DNA of 64,000 nt. Source: Murimonas intestini (GTDB taxonomy: Bacteria; Bacillota; Clostridia; Lachnospirales; Lachnospiraceae). The notes under the pieces are model-generated. The model worked only from the letters and a program-made list of their open reading frames with translations. It was not told the origin of the DNA and ran no database searches. Each line of letters starts with the position of its first letter. The first letter of the stretch is position 1. The stretch covers positions 558,001-622,000 of the forward strand of contig QGGY01000001.1 in NCBI GenBank assembly GCA_003148945.1, in the 5' to 3' direction. Both the position numbers and the translations under genes were made by a program. Shown here one piece after another: positions 51,573 through 60,243 of this stretch.

Positions 51573-52265
51573 ATGAAAAATGATAAATTATATCAGTGGT
51601 GTGATCAGATATGGTTACATGTCTTATATGGAATAGGAATCGTTATGAGTTGCTTACTTGTTTCCAGATGGTCTGACATATCAATGCCAAGCAAATTGAT
51701 GTATATGCTTACAATTATGGTTCCATTACATGTATTCGAAGAAAACACTTTTCCAGGTGGATTTTTCTTTATGAACAATCTCGGCCAGAAGTCGGATAGG
51801 CCAATGGTGTATCCACAGAATATGCTAACCAACATGATTACAAATCTTGGCGCAGAAATATTGTTTATTGTAGTACTTATATTTGCAGACTATATCCCGA
51901 ATACAACTGTCGTAGTAGTGATCTTATTTGGATATGCGGAATGTATTCATCATACGATGGATGGAATACGGATGTATAGAAGATATGCAGGTAAAGGGAA
52001 AAGAACAATATATGGACCAGGAACAATAACATCCTATGCAGGCTTGATACAGTTGAGTACATATGGACTGGTATGGCTTACAAAGCAGAATATTGCAGCC
52101 AGTGAAGTATTTGCAGGAGTAGGTATTATTTTATTTGTGGTGATAGGATTGATTTTGATTCCATTCATAATTTCAAGACGAGTACAAAGCAAACGTTTTG
52201 CATTTAGCAGTAACGGATACTTTGAAAAATATGAACCAATGCAAGGAGGAAAAAACAATGGATAA
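51573..52265 (+). CDS. HXXEE-domain membrane protein (copy 2)
   Basis: 230 residues with about six membrane helices and HVFEENTFPGGF at residue 53, matching the motif in the 48600 protein; a second His-rich segment (ECIHHTMDGIRMY) follows. The family is uncharacterised. It overlaps the nitroreductase start by 8 bp, implying coupled expression, and is controlled by the TetR operators upstream. A role in modifying or sequestering a toxic small molecule is inferred from the partners only. Confidence 0.78.
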   Translation: MKNDKLYQWCDQIWLHVLYGIGIVMSCLLVSRWSDISMPSKLMYMLTIMVPLHVFEENTFPGGFFFMNNLGQKSDRPMVYPQNMLTNMITNLGAEILFIVVLIFADYIPNTTVVVVILFGYAECIHHTMDGIRMYRRYAGKGKRTIYGPGTITSYAGLIQLSTYGLVWLTKQNIAASEVFAGVGIILFVVIGLILIPFIISRRVQSKRFAFSSNGYFEKYEPMQGGKNNG

Positions 52266-52782
52266 TCAGGTGTTAGAGGCATTAAAGACGAGAAGGAGTG
52301 TAAGAAGATACAGTGACAGAGCAGTAGAACAGGAAAAGCTTGATGCGATTATGGAAGCTGCAACTTATGCGCCTACGGGAATGGGGCAGCAATCGCCTGT
52401 TATTGTACTGGTAAAGACAAAAGAAGTTAGAGATAAGATATCAAAATTGAATGCGAAGGTAATAGGCAGAGACATGGATCCATTTTATGGAGCGCCGGTG
52501 GTTGCTATTGTATTTGGAAATAAGGCATCTGTACCTACTTGGTTTGAGGATGCAAATCTCGTTGCCGGTAATTTGCTTAATGCAGCACATGCAGTTGGCG
52601 TAGATTCTTGTTATATCTACAGGGCTAAAGAAGTGTTTGAATCAGAAGAAGGACTAGCTCTTTTGAAAGAATGGGGACTTGATACAAACTATGTTGGAGT
52701 TGCGAATTGCATTTTAGGATATGGTGAAAGTGAAAGACCTGTTGCAAAAGAGCGAAAAGCTAATTATGTAATTGAAGTATAA
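52258..52782 (+). CDS. Nitroreductase-family flavoprotein
   Basis: 174 residues: LKTRRSVRRYSDRAVEQEKL at the N-terminus (FMN phosphate contacts), ATYAPTGMGQQSPVIVL, a central NLLNAAHAVGVDSCYIYRA and the terminal GYGESERPVAKERK. It is an NAD(P)H- and FMN-dependent reductase of nitro compounds, quinones or similar. ATG 52258 follows GCAAGGAGG and lies inside the end of the HXXEE gene. The pairing with a TetR repressor suggests induction by its substrate. Confidence 0.93.
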   Translation: MDNQVLEALKTRRSVRRYSDRAVEQEKLDAIMEAATYAPTGMGQQSPVIVLVKTKEVRDKISKLNAKVIGRDMDPFYGAPVVAIVFGNKASVPTWFEDANLVAGNLLNAAHAVGVDSCYIYRAKEVFESEEGLALLKEWGLDTNYVGVANCILGYGESERPVAKERKANYVIEV

Positions 52783-52917
52783 AGAACAGAGTGTAAGATG
52801 AAAGCAGAATGTAAAACCTGTGCAAAACAGAGACTTTGAAACGAGATAATAGAATAAAATGATTTTAAATGCAGGGGTGCTCCGTAAAAAGAGTGCTTCC
52901 GTTAATTAAGTAGATAG

Positions 52918-52944
52918 CGGCCAGCTTAGTCTGGCCGTTTTTTT
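52918..52944 (+). terminator. Rho-independent terminator after the nitroreductase operon
   Basis: A CGGCCAG/CTGGCCG stem with a six-base loop is followed by seven T. Confidence 0.9.
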
Positions 52945-53009
52945 CTTATAATAAACTTTGTTCTGTATAATTTTGCGGCAGTGACAAAATAAAGAGAAAC
53001 GTGATATAA

Positions 53010-53032
53010 ATCTGAGAAATATGATATATATG
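53010..53032 (+). promoter_or_regulatory. Candidate AraC-regulator site, orphan copy
   Basis: ATCTGAGAAATATGATATA followed by TATG matches the 23-base stretch at 54430-54452 at 21 positions. It lies at the end of the AraC gene, reading away from it, with only an aborted gene start downstream. Confidence 0.5.
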
Positions 53033-53139
53033 TAAAAATATGTAGAATATACTTGTAATACATGACAGGAATAAAGGATATTGGTCTCTGAAAGAAAAGA
53101 AGGAGTATCACAAGTGCAATACTTACAGAATAGCTGCAA

Positions 53140-54342
53140 TTAAAAGTACTTTGCACCGTATTTATTCCGGTACTGGTACATGGTCATCCCGGCAAGCTGC
53201 TTAAATTGTTTTCCCAGATGGCTTTGTGAGGAGTAACCAAGGTAGGCGGCAATTTCGCTGTAGGTATACTTTGAATAGGTCAGCAGATTTTTTGCCAGTC
53301 TTATCTTTTCTCTCTGAATATATGCTGTAATTGTAATCCCCTCATGCTCATGAAATAATTCTGAGAGATAGTTGGCATGTATGTTCAGCTTGCCGGCGAT
53401 GTCCTTCACACAGATTTTTTCATGCAGATGTGAGAAAATATATGTTTTGCATTCTTCAGTGTATTTATTGGGCCGGAGAACCTGGAGGTCAGAGATTTCT
53501 TTTTTATGGTCGCGAACCATGCGGGCATAATGATACTCCGCAGAGTGAAACAAATGAAGGACTGTAGGAATGTCACAGCATTCTTCTATCTTTTGGATAT
53601 AGGAATCAGAAAGGGAATAGGCCGTTTCAGGAAGGATTCCGCCCCGGATGGCGGCCCGGCTGGCAAGTGCAATCACTACGATTCCGCGGTTCTTCATGTG
53701 ACGGAGTGGTGTTTTTGCCAGCAGGCCGATTTCTCCGGGATAGTCTTCAGAGAGGCTGTTTTGGAGTTCTTCAATATTTCCATTTTCAATGCTGGTAAAT
53801 TCTCTAAATTCCTGGTCATACGGATTATGTAATTTACAAATTTCTCGATTTTCAAATATATACGCTGTATGATCTTTTTCCAGATAATACTTGACCAGGG
53901 GCTGTATACAATTCTCTCTAAGCAGGTCTTCTTCACTTATAGTTCTTGTGCAAAGAAGGTTGCTAATGAGCAGGACATCAGATATAAACTCCTGAAAATC
54001 GCAGACCGGGATGAGAGGAATTAATCCGCTGTCAATTTGGTGAGCACTGTGCTGCCTGCGAATGTTTACCGGAACGGAAAAAGTAACCGGGCCCAGCAGA
54101 AATATTTCTTTGCCGGCAGGAATGGAAGCATATACCGCCTGCTGGTCCAGTGACACAAAAACAGGAATACTGCGTGAGTTATCGGGTAAGGAAAAATAGT
54201 CTGTCAGCACATGTCCCATATGATCATCCTGAAGATCGGCACGCGCGCAAAAGGCATCTAACAGGTCCCATGAGGCAGAGTACCGCCGGATTAGTGTATG
54301 AAGATGGCGGGAAACGTGTTCCATCAGGTAATGCGTGTTCAT
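53140..54342 (-). CDS. AraC-family transcriptional regulator
   Basis: 400 residues. The C-terminal 100 are the AraC DNA-binding domain (ICVKDIAGKLNIHANYLSELF, YSEIAAYLGYSSQSHLGKQF). The long N-terminal 290 residues resemble the sensor region of YSIRK-type AraC proteins that control carbohydrate genes in gut Firmicutes. It is divergent from the GH42 beta-galactosidase gene, its expected target, with 124 bp between. AAAAAGGAG lies before the ATG. Confidence 0.92.
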   Translation of the reverse strand: MNTHYLMEHVSRHLHTLIRRYSASWDLLDAFCARADLQDDHMGHVLTDYFSLPDNSRSIPVFVSLDQQAVYASIPAGKEIFLLGPVTFSVPVNIRRQHSAHQIDSGLIPLIPVCDFQEFISDVLLISNLLCTRTISEEDLLRENCIQPLVKYYLEKDHTAYIFENREICKLHNPYDQEFREFTSIENGNIEELQNSLSEDYPGEIGLLAKTPLRHMKNRGIVVIALASRAAIRGGILPETAYSLSDSYIQKIEECCDIPTVLHLFHSAEYHYARMVRDHKKEISDLQVLRPNKYTEECKTYIFSHLHEKICVKDIAGKLNIHANYLSELFHEHEGITITAYIQREKIRLAKNLLTYSKYTYSEIAAYLGYSSQSHLGKQFKQLAGMTMYQYRNKYGAKYF

Positions 54343-54429
54343 AAGTCACTCCTTTTTAAACGGCAGATGAAAAAGCTGCAGGATAAGATGCAATAATCAT
54401 ACCACATTCCTCGGAAAAAAGTGTAAGAG

Positions 54430-54452
54430 ATCTGAAAAATATGATATAAATG
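54430..54452 (+). promoter_or_regulatory. Candidate AraC-regulator site upstream of the GH42 gene
   Basis: ATCTGAAAAATATGATATA followed by AATG lies 14 bp before the GH42 start and contains a TATAAA-like -10. The same sequence occurs once more at 53010. Its duplication next to the AraC gene supports a regulatory role. Confidence 0.5.
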
Positions 54453-54466
54453 AAAGGAAAACAAAA

Positions 54467-56473
54467 ATGAAAAAAGATCAGCTCATGTTTGGAACGGCAT
54501 ATTATCCGGAATATATGCCTTGTGACAGAATAGAAAAAGACTTTTTAATGATGAAAAAGGCTGGAATCAATACGATCCGCGTAGCAGAATCCACATGGAG
54601 CACACTGGAGCCAAGAGATGGTGAATTTGATTTCACGTTTATTGACAGTATATTAAAAGAGGCAGAAAAAGCGGGATTATGGGTCATTGTGGGAACCCCT
54701 ACCTATGCGGTGCCCTCCTGGCTGGCTCAAAAAGATCCGGATGTGATGGTGATCAATTCGAAAGGGAGAGAGAAGTACGGGCGCAGACAGATTTTTGATC
54801 TGCTTAACCCAACGTTCCGATTTCATGCAGAACGTGTCATCAGAGAACTTATTTCACATACGGCACAGCATAGCAGTGTAATAGGTTTCCAGATTGATAA
54901 TGAGACAAAGCATTATGATAATAAGGGAAAAGAAATACAGCGTCTGTTCATAGAATATCTGAAAGAAAAATTTGAGACGCCAGAACGATTGAATGCAGCG
55001 TTTTGTCTTCCGTATTGGAGTAATTCGATTGCGGATTGGGAGCAGTTTCCGGACATAACAGGATGCATTAACGGAGGGCTGGCAGGAGAATTTGAAAAGT
55101 TCCAGAGACAGACTGCATCAGAGTATCTTAAATGGCAGGCGGATATAGTAAGGGAATACAAGAAGGAAGAACAGTTTATTACACATAATCTTGATTTCGA
55201 ATGGAGAAAATTCGGGGCAGACATTGCACAGGACGGTTATTCCTACGGGGTACAGCCGGGAATCAATCATTACGAGGCAGCAAAGTGTCTGACAAAGCTG
55301 GGAGCAGATATTTATCATCCAACACAGGATGAACTGACCGGGGCAGAGATTGGATTTGGCGGAGACTCAATCCGTAGTCTTAAGTATGAGAATTATCTGA
55401 TTCTGGAATGCCAGGCACAGGCATTCAAATATTGGACTCCCTATCCGGGGCAGCTGAGACTGCAGGCTTACAGCCATCTGGCAAGCGGGGCGGACGGTAT
55501 TTCTTATTGGAACTGGCACTCTATACATAATGGTTTTGAGACATACTGGAAAGGTCTTTTGAGCCATGATCTGGAAGAAAACCCGACTTATGATGAGGCG
55601 TGCAGAATCGGAAGGGAGTGGTCAGAAATAGGAGCTCATCTGATCCATCTGGAGAAAACGAATCAGACGGCGCTTTTGGTTGATAATCATTCAATGACAT
55701 CGTTTCAATGGTTTCCTGTCGATAAAGACTTAAGCTATAACGATGTGGTACGCTGGATGTATGACAGCCTATACGAAATGAATATAGAGTGCGATGTGGT
55801 GGATGTCAATGGCCTTGATCCGAATAAATATAAAATAATCGTGACACCGGCTTTGTACTGCGCTACGGAAGAATTTTTGGAAAAACTGGACATGTTTGTA
55901 AAGCGCGGAGGTGTTTTGGTAAGTTCTTTTAAATCATTTGTTGCAGATGAGTATTTCAGTGTTTATGCAGACACACAGCCTCACAGGCTGCATGAATGCT
56001 TTGGCATGAGTTATAACCAGTTTACGGAACCCGGAAAAGCGAAGATTAAGAATACCCCGCTGAAATATTTTGCAGAGCTTTTGACAGTGAAGGGCGCAGA
56101 AAGTCTTGCTGATTACGAGCATAAATACTGGGGAAAATATGCCGGTATCACCAGAAATGCATATGGATGCGGCACTGCTTATTATATTGGCTGCTATACA
56201 GAAAAAACAGTCCTGAAAGAAATCTTAAAAAGAGCGGCGGCAGACGCAGGCATACGGGAAAAATCGATGGAATATGAATGGCCTGTCATCGTTCGTCAGG
56301 GAAAAAACAAGTATGGAAAACAGATTCATTATGTTTTAAACTACAGTGAGGAGGAACAGAAGATCAGATGTGTCTGGAAAAAGGTGAAAGATCTGCTGAC
56401 TGGTGAATTATGCCAGGAGGGCGACACCATAGTGATCACGGATTGGGATCTGAAGATTTTTGAAGAGGTGTAA
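54467..56473 (+). CDS. Beta-galactosidase, glycoside hydrolase family 42
   Basis: 668 residues in three domains: a (beta/alpha)8 barrel to about 390, a trimerisation domain to about 600 (VVRWMYDSLYEMNIECDVVDV, VTPALYCATEEFLEKL) and a small C-terminal beta domain. The acid/base Glu146 is in FQIDNET and the probable nucleophile Glu314 in LILECQA, the usual GH42 spacing. It has no signal peptide, so it acts in the cytoplasm on imported galactosides. AAAGGAAAAC precedes the ATG. It is the first gene of a run that includes acyltransferase and signalling genes; no sugar transporter is adjacent. Confidence 0.95.
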   Translation: MKKDQLMFGTAYYPEYMPCDRIEKDFLMMKKAGINTIRVAESTWSTLEPRDGEFDFTFIDSILKEAEKAGLWVIVGTPTYAVPSWLAQKDPDVMVINSKGREKYGRRQIFDLLNPTFRFHAERVIRELISHTAQHSSVIGFQIDNETKHYDNKGKEIQRLFIEYLKEKFETPERLNAAFCLPYWSNSIADWEQFPDITGCINGGLAGEFEKFQRQTASEYLKWQADIVREYKKEEQFITHNLDFEWRKFGADIAQDGYSYGVQPGINHYEAAKCLTKLGADIYHPTQDELTGAEIGFGGDSIRSLKYENYLILECQAQAFKYWTPYPGQLRLQAYSHLASGADGISYWNWHSIHNGFETYWKGLLSHDLEENPTYDEACRIGREWSEIGAHLIHLEKTNQTALLVDNHSMTSFQWFPVDKDLSYNDVVRWMYDSLYEMNIECDVVDVNGLDPNKYKIIVTPALYCATEEFLEKLDMFVKRGGVLVSSFKSFVADEYFSVYADTQPHRLHECFGMSYNQFTEPGKAKIKNTPLKYFAELLTVKGAESLADYEHKYWGKYAGITRNAYGCGTAYYIGCYTEKTVLKEILKRAAADAGIREKSMEYEWPVIVRQGKNKYGKQIHYVLNYSEEEQKIRCVWKKVKDLLTGELCQEGDTIVITDWDLKIFEEV

Positions 56474-56480
56474 GATAAAA

Positions 56481-56708
56481 ATGCCGGAAGTAAGATGGAT
56501 ATTTTTTGCCTGGGCGGTTGTGGCCGGATTTATGGGTATGTACGGAGTCAGAAAAAGAAAGATGAGCATTTTGATCATTTCGGCAGTCATGCTGCCGGTA
56601 TTACTGTTTACAGCTCTTTGGTGCAGGATCGGGCTATCAGATATTTCATTGTGCTTTTGTCTGACTGCCTTTTGGGTCCTGTATGGTCTGAGGAAGGAGA
56701 GAAAATGA
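56481..56708 (+). CDS. Small three-helix membrane protein upstream of the MBOAT gene
   Basis: 75 residues with hydrophobic segments at about 6-23, 29-47 and 52-69 and basic ends (YGVRKRK, LRKERK). No family is recognised. The ATG at 56481 follows AGAGGTG, just after the GH42 stop. The stop codon overlaps the MBOAT start (ATGA), so it is translationally coupled to the acyltransferase. By position it recalls DltX, the small membrane partner of DltB, though it is longer and has more helices. Confidence 0.6.
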   Translation: MPEVRWIFFAWAVVAGFMGMYGVRKRKMSILIISAVMLPVLLFTALWCRIGLSDISLCFCLTAFWVLYGLRKERK

Positions 56709-58120
56709 GTTTTACATCTTTGTGTTACTTTCCTGTTCTGGGTGCTGCGGCATGGTTTAATCATTTTCTCAGTCCGCGGTACAGACACTGGTTTCTGCTT
56801 GCGGTGTCGTGGTACATTTATGCGTTGTTCGGTATTCAACATTTCCTGCTCCTCTTGTTTGTTACGGGAATCAGTTACTTTTCCGGAAGATGGATAGCTG
56901 AACATGAAAAGCGTAAACGGTTTGTACTGGCCGGGGGAATCATCATCATTGTGAGTGTTCTTTTCTTCATGAAATATCTGGATATGTTTCTTTCCTGGAT
57001 GGGGACTGCCGCGGGGATATTTGGACATGAACTGACGTTTCCGGAGCGTTATATTGTACTTCCGGCAGGGATTTCTTTCTACACCTTTCAGTCTCTTTCT
57101 TATTTAATTGATGTGTATAGAGGAGAAGGGTACGAAAGAAACTTTGTCAGATATGCATTGTATCTCAGCTTTTTTCCGCAGCTTGTGGCAGGACCGATTG
57201 AACAGGCAGAAAATCTGATTCCGCAGCTTAGATGGTCTGAGGCCTCGAAGGAAGATGTCTTAGCCGGTATCAGCTGTATTTTAAGCGGCTGTGTCAGAAA
57301 ATTTGTGATTGCAGATTACATGGCAGTATTTGTGGATGAAGTATATGGAAATGTTATGGGGCAAAGCGGTGTGAACCTGCTGTTTGCAACAGTCCTTTTT
57401 TCTATACAGATCTATGGGGATTTTTCAGGGTATACACATATTGCGGCAGGCTCTGCACGGCTTTTAGGAATACAGCTGACAGAAAATTTTGACAGGCCTT
57501 ATCTGGCTGTGGGATGCAGGGACTTTTGGAAACGCTGGCATATTACACTGACAAGATGGTTTACAAAATATGTCTATATTCCTCTCGGAGGAAGCAGACG
57601 CGGAGAGATAAAAAAGTATATAAATATTATGATCGTATTTCTTCTGAGCGGACTATGGCATGGCGCGGACCTGACATTTCTCTGCTGGGGAGCTTTTTTT
57701 GGTATTTGGAGAATTACAGAGGAAATTGTCATGAAAAAGACGGCTGGCAGAACATTACAGAAAAAGAAAATCTGCCCGGGGACTTTTTTGAAAAGAGCAG
57801 GAACTTTTGCGATGGTATGTTTATCCTGGGTATTTTTTCGAAGCCAGAGTGTTTCAGAAGCAGCAGAGGTACTGCGGCGTATTTTTACTTTAAAAGAAAC
57901 TGCCCCGTTCGTTTTAAGCGAAACAGAAATATGGGGAGCGGCAGTGCGGATAGGTATACTCGCACTGCTTCCGGGAATTCTGCAGACAGGAGAAAAGGGG
58001 GGAGAGGAACCGGGAAGATTCTGCTATATTGTTACGATTATGACATTTTTGATTACTGTATGTATAATATTCTTGTATAATACAGGAAGTGAAAGCAGTT
58101 TTATTTATTTTCGGTTTTGA
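56705..58120 (+). CDS. MBOAT O-acyltransferase (AlgI/DltB-like)
   Basis: 471 residues and about eleven membrane helices. It carries the MBOAT core RDFWKRWHITLTRWF (His279), YVYIPLGGSR and the catalytic His319 in GLWHGADLTF. Such proteins pass acyl groups through the membrane to an extracellular acceptor such as a polysaccharide or teichoic acid. ATG 56705 follows AGGAAGGAGAG and overlaps the preceding small gene; an in-frame extension to 56495 lies inside that gene and was rejected. The next gene, an SGNH-type protein, is the usual extracellular partner. Which glycan is modified is unknown. Confidence 0.93.
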   Translation: MSFTSLCYFPVLGAAAWFNHFLSPRYRHWFLLAVSWYIYALFGIQHFLLLLFVTGISYFSGRWIAEHEKRKRFVLAGGIIIIVSVLFFMKYLDMFLSWMGTAAGIFGHELTFPERYIVLPAGISFYTFQSLSYLIDVYRGEGYERNFVRYALYLSFFPQLVAGPIEQAENLIPQLRWSEASKEDVLAGISCILSGCVRKFVIADYMAVFVDEVYGNVMGQSGVNLLFATVLFSIQIYGDFSGYTHIAAGSARLLGIQLTENFDRPYLAVGCRDFWKRWHITLTRWFTKYVYIPLGGSRRGEIKKYINIMIVFLLSGLWHGADLTFLCWGAFFGIWRITEEIVMKKTAGRTLQKKKICPGTFLKRAGTFAMVCLSWVFFRSQSVSEAAEVLRRIFTLKETAPFVLSETEIWGAAVRIGILALLPGILQTGEKGGEEPGRFCYIVTIMTFLITVCIIFLYNTGSESSFIYFRF

Positions 58121-59514
58121 TGTGTATGAATAGAAGAGGGATTAAATGGATCGTGTTTTTTGCCGGAATTCTTATGGTACTGCCCATTATATTCACAGTG
58201 TCGGTATTTTTACTTCCGCCGCAGTATGACGATACATATCTGGGAGAATTCATGGAAAAACAGGAGCGCTTAGAGAAAACAGAAGGGAAAAAACTAATTA
58301 TTGCGGGGGGCAGTTCAGCTGCCTTTGGAATCTGCAGTGATCTTATAGAAAAGCATCTGAAAATACAGGTTGTCAATATGGGACTTTATGCACCGCTGGG
58401 GAGCAGGATCATGCTTGAGACTTGTTTTGATGAGATTGAGGCAGGAGATATCATTGTGTTTTCCCCTGAACAAAATCAGGAAACATTGTCTTTTTCTTTT
58501 CAGGCAGAATCAGTATGGCAGGCAATGGACGGCGATTATTCAAAACTTTGTGTGTTTCAGGAATCAGAGCAAAAGCAGCTTTTAGGGGCATTTCCGGAAT
58601 TTGCTGTTTCAAAGCTAAAGTATGTATTAGAAGGAAAGCCGAAAGTAAGCGGTATTTACCGGAAAAGCAGCTTTAATAAATACGGCGATATTTCATCCGA
58701 TGACAGAAAGAGTAATCAAATGCCTGAAGGATATGACACGACCCAGCTGATTGATTTTTCTTTCTTCCCGGAAGATAAGTTTATCCGGTATTTAAATGAA
58801 TATGCAGCCCGCGTAGAAGACAAAGGTGCTGTGTTCTGCTATCGGTTCTGCCCTATGAATCAGGAGGCAGTTCTGAACGAAGAATCAATAGATGGATGGT
58901 ATGAGAGGCTGGCGGAATCGGCTGATTTTACGATCCTCGGGAATCCACATACATGTGTGATGGAAAGCGGCTGGTTCTTTGATACGAATTTTCATCTGAA
59001 TGAAGCCGGAGCAATTGTCAACACATATTATTTTATACGTGACATCAAAGCTCAGCTGCGGGATTCCACGGTGACAGACATAGAACTTCCCCGGATGCCG
59101 GGGAAGACGGATCAAATAGTAAAAGGAGACAATTCGGATGAGGACTGCTTTATTTATGAAAAAGAAGGCGGCAGCTTTGTGATTACAGGTGTGAACGAAA
59201 AAGGCAGGCAAAAGAAAGAATTGAAATTTCCCCAGGAACACAAAGGAATAAAAGTGTCAGCGATACGGGTAGGGAGTCTAAAAGCGTGCGTAAGCCTTAA
59301 AACAGTCAAGGTATATGCAGGTATGGCCCTGCATGACGGATGTTTTTCCGGATGTCCAAGCCTGCAGGAAATCCGGCTTTTGGGAAAGCCATCTGAGATT
59401 ACAGCAGGAAGAGAGCTGCTCAAAGGCTGCAAAGCGCTTCTATATACAGAATATGATGAGGAATACAGGCTGGATTATACATGGAGCGTTTATGCAGACA
59501 GAATAGTAAAATAG
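58120..59514 (+). CDS. SGNH-like acyltransferase partner with C-terminal leucine-rich repeats
   Basis: 464 residues. An N-terminal membrane anchor (about 8-30) is followed by an SGNH/DltD-like domain: the nucleophile block AGGSSAAFGI (Ser65/66) and the Asp288-His292 block FDTNFHLNEAG. From about 350 a BspA-type leucine-rich repeat segment follows (VRVGSLKACVSLKTVKVYAG, CFSGCPSLQEIRLLG). It is probably extracytoplasmic and receives acyl groups from the MBOAT protein. The start overlaps the MBOAT stop (TGATG). The repeat domain is unusual for such partners and might bind glycan or protein at the surface. Confidence 0.82.
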   Translation: MCMNRRGIKWIVFFAGILMVLPIIFTVSVFLLPPQYDDTYLGEFMEKQERLEKTEGKKLIIAGGSSAAFGICSDLIEKHLKIQVVNMGLYAPLGSRIMLETCFDEIEAGDIIVFSPEQNQETLSFSFQAESVWQAMDGDYSKLCVFQESEQKQLLGAFPEFAVSKLKYVLEGKPKVSGIYRKSSFNKYGDISSDDRKSNQMPEGYDTTQLIDFSFFPEDKFIRYLNEYAARVEDKGAVFCYRFCPMNQEAVLNEESIDGWYERLAESADFTILGNPHTCVMESGWFFDTNFHLNEAGAIVNTYYFIRDIKAQLRDSTVTDIELPRMPGKTDQIVKGDNSDEDCFIYEKEGGSFVITGVNEKGRQKKELKFPQEHKGIKVSAIRVGSLKACVSLKTVKVYAGMALHDGCFSGCPSLQEIRLLGKPSEITAGRELLKGCKALLYTEYDEEYRLDYTWSVYADRIVK

Positions 59515-59529
59515 AAAGGAGAAACTAAA

Positions 59530-60243
59530 ATGGAACGAATCGCAGTAGTAGAAGACAGCCAGGAAGAAAGAAATGCACTGATCTCCTGTCTGGAAAGGTA
59601 CAAGGCACAAAAAAATGAAAATATTAAGTGGATCTGCTTTGACAGTGCGTTTGATTTTCTTGAGAGCAAAGAGTATTTTGACATGGTATTTTTTGATATC
59701 ATGCTTCCAGGTATGAACGGTATGGAAGCTGCCCAGAAGCTTCGTAAATATGACAATGACATCATTATTATCTTTGTCACGAATATGTCATCTTTTGCGA
59801 TAAAAAGCTATGAAGTCGATGCCCTGGATTATATTTTAAAGCCGATAAGCTATGAACGGGTAGAATTTAAACTGACGAAAGCCATCAGCATGATCCGGTC
59901 AAGAGGAGAGACCTCACTGGTAATCCATGATCTGGACGGAAGGCTGGTCAGGATATCGTCCGGGCAGATTTACTATATAGAAGTGACAGGGCACAAGCTG
60001 AGATATTGTACAGAAAAAGGAAGTTTTTATGAAAAAGGTACTCTGAGCCAGAAAGCAGAAATTCTGGAAAAGCACAATTTTGCCCGCTGTAATGCCTGCT
60101 ATCTGGTAAATCTCAAGCATATTTTTGCTGTGAACGGCTATTATCTTGAGATGAGAAACGGGGATAACCTTCGTATTAGCCAGCCAAAGAAAAAGGAATT
60201 CATGGGAAAATTAGCAAATTATATGGGGCAGGGGAAATGTTGA
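59530..60243 (+). CDS. LytTR-family response regulator (AgrA/VirR-like)
   Basis: 237 residues with an N-terminal receiver (VVEDSQEE, phospho-Asp56 in FFDIMLPGMNG, Lys in YILKPIS) and a C-terminal LytTR DNA-binding domain (QIYYIEVTGHKLRYCTEKG, NFARCNACYLVNLKHI). This pairing is typical of density-sensing and bacteriocin or surface regulation in Firmicutes. AAAGGAGAAAC lies before the ATG, 15 bp after the SGNH gene, and the kinase gene overlaps its end by 7 bp, so all probably form one operon. Confidence 0.94.
   Translation: MERIAVVEDSQEERNALISCLERYKAQKNENIKWICFDSAFDFLESKEYFDMVFFDIMLPGMNGMEAAQKLRKYDNDIIIIFVTNMSSFAIKSYEVDALDYILKPISYERVEFKLTKAISMIRSRGETSLVIHDLDGRLVRISSGQIYYIEVTGHKLRYCTEKGSFYEKGTLSQKAEILEKHNFARCNACYLVNLKHIFAVNGYYLEMRNGDNLRISQPKKKEFMGKLANYMGQGKC

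Larger units (their letters stand above)
52783..53139 (+). other. Gene-free intergenic region with terminator and orphan regulatory site
   Basis: Contains the terminator at 52918-52944 and then, at 53010-53032, a near-copy of the sequence ahead of the GH42 gene. An AAGAAGGAG ribosome site (53097-53105) with a GTG at 53115 opens just nine codons (VQYLQNSCN). The arrangement operator-promoter-ribosome site-aborted gene suggests a deleted first member of the AraC regulon. Confidence 0.5.
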
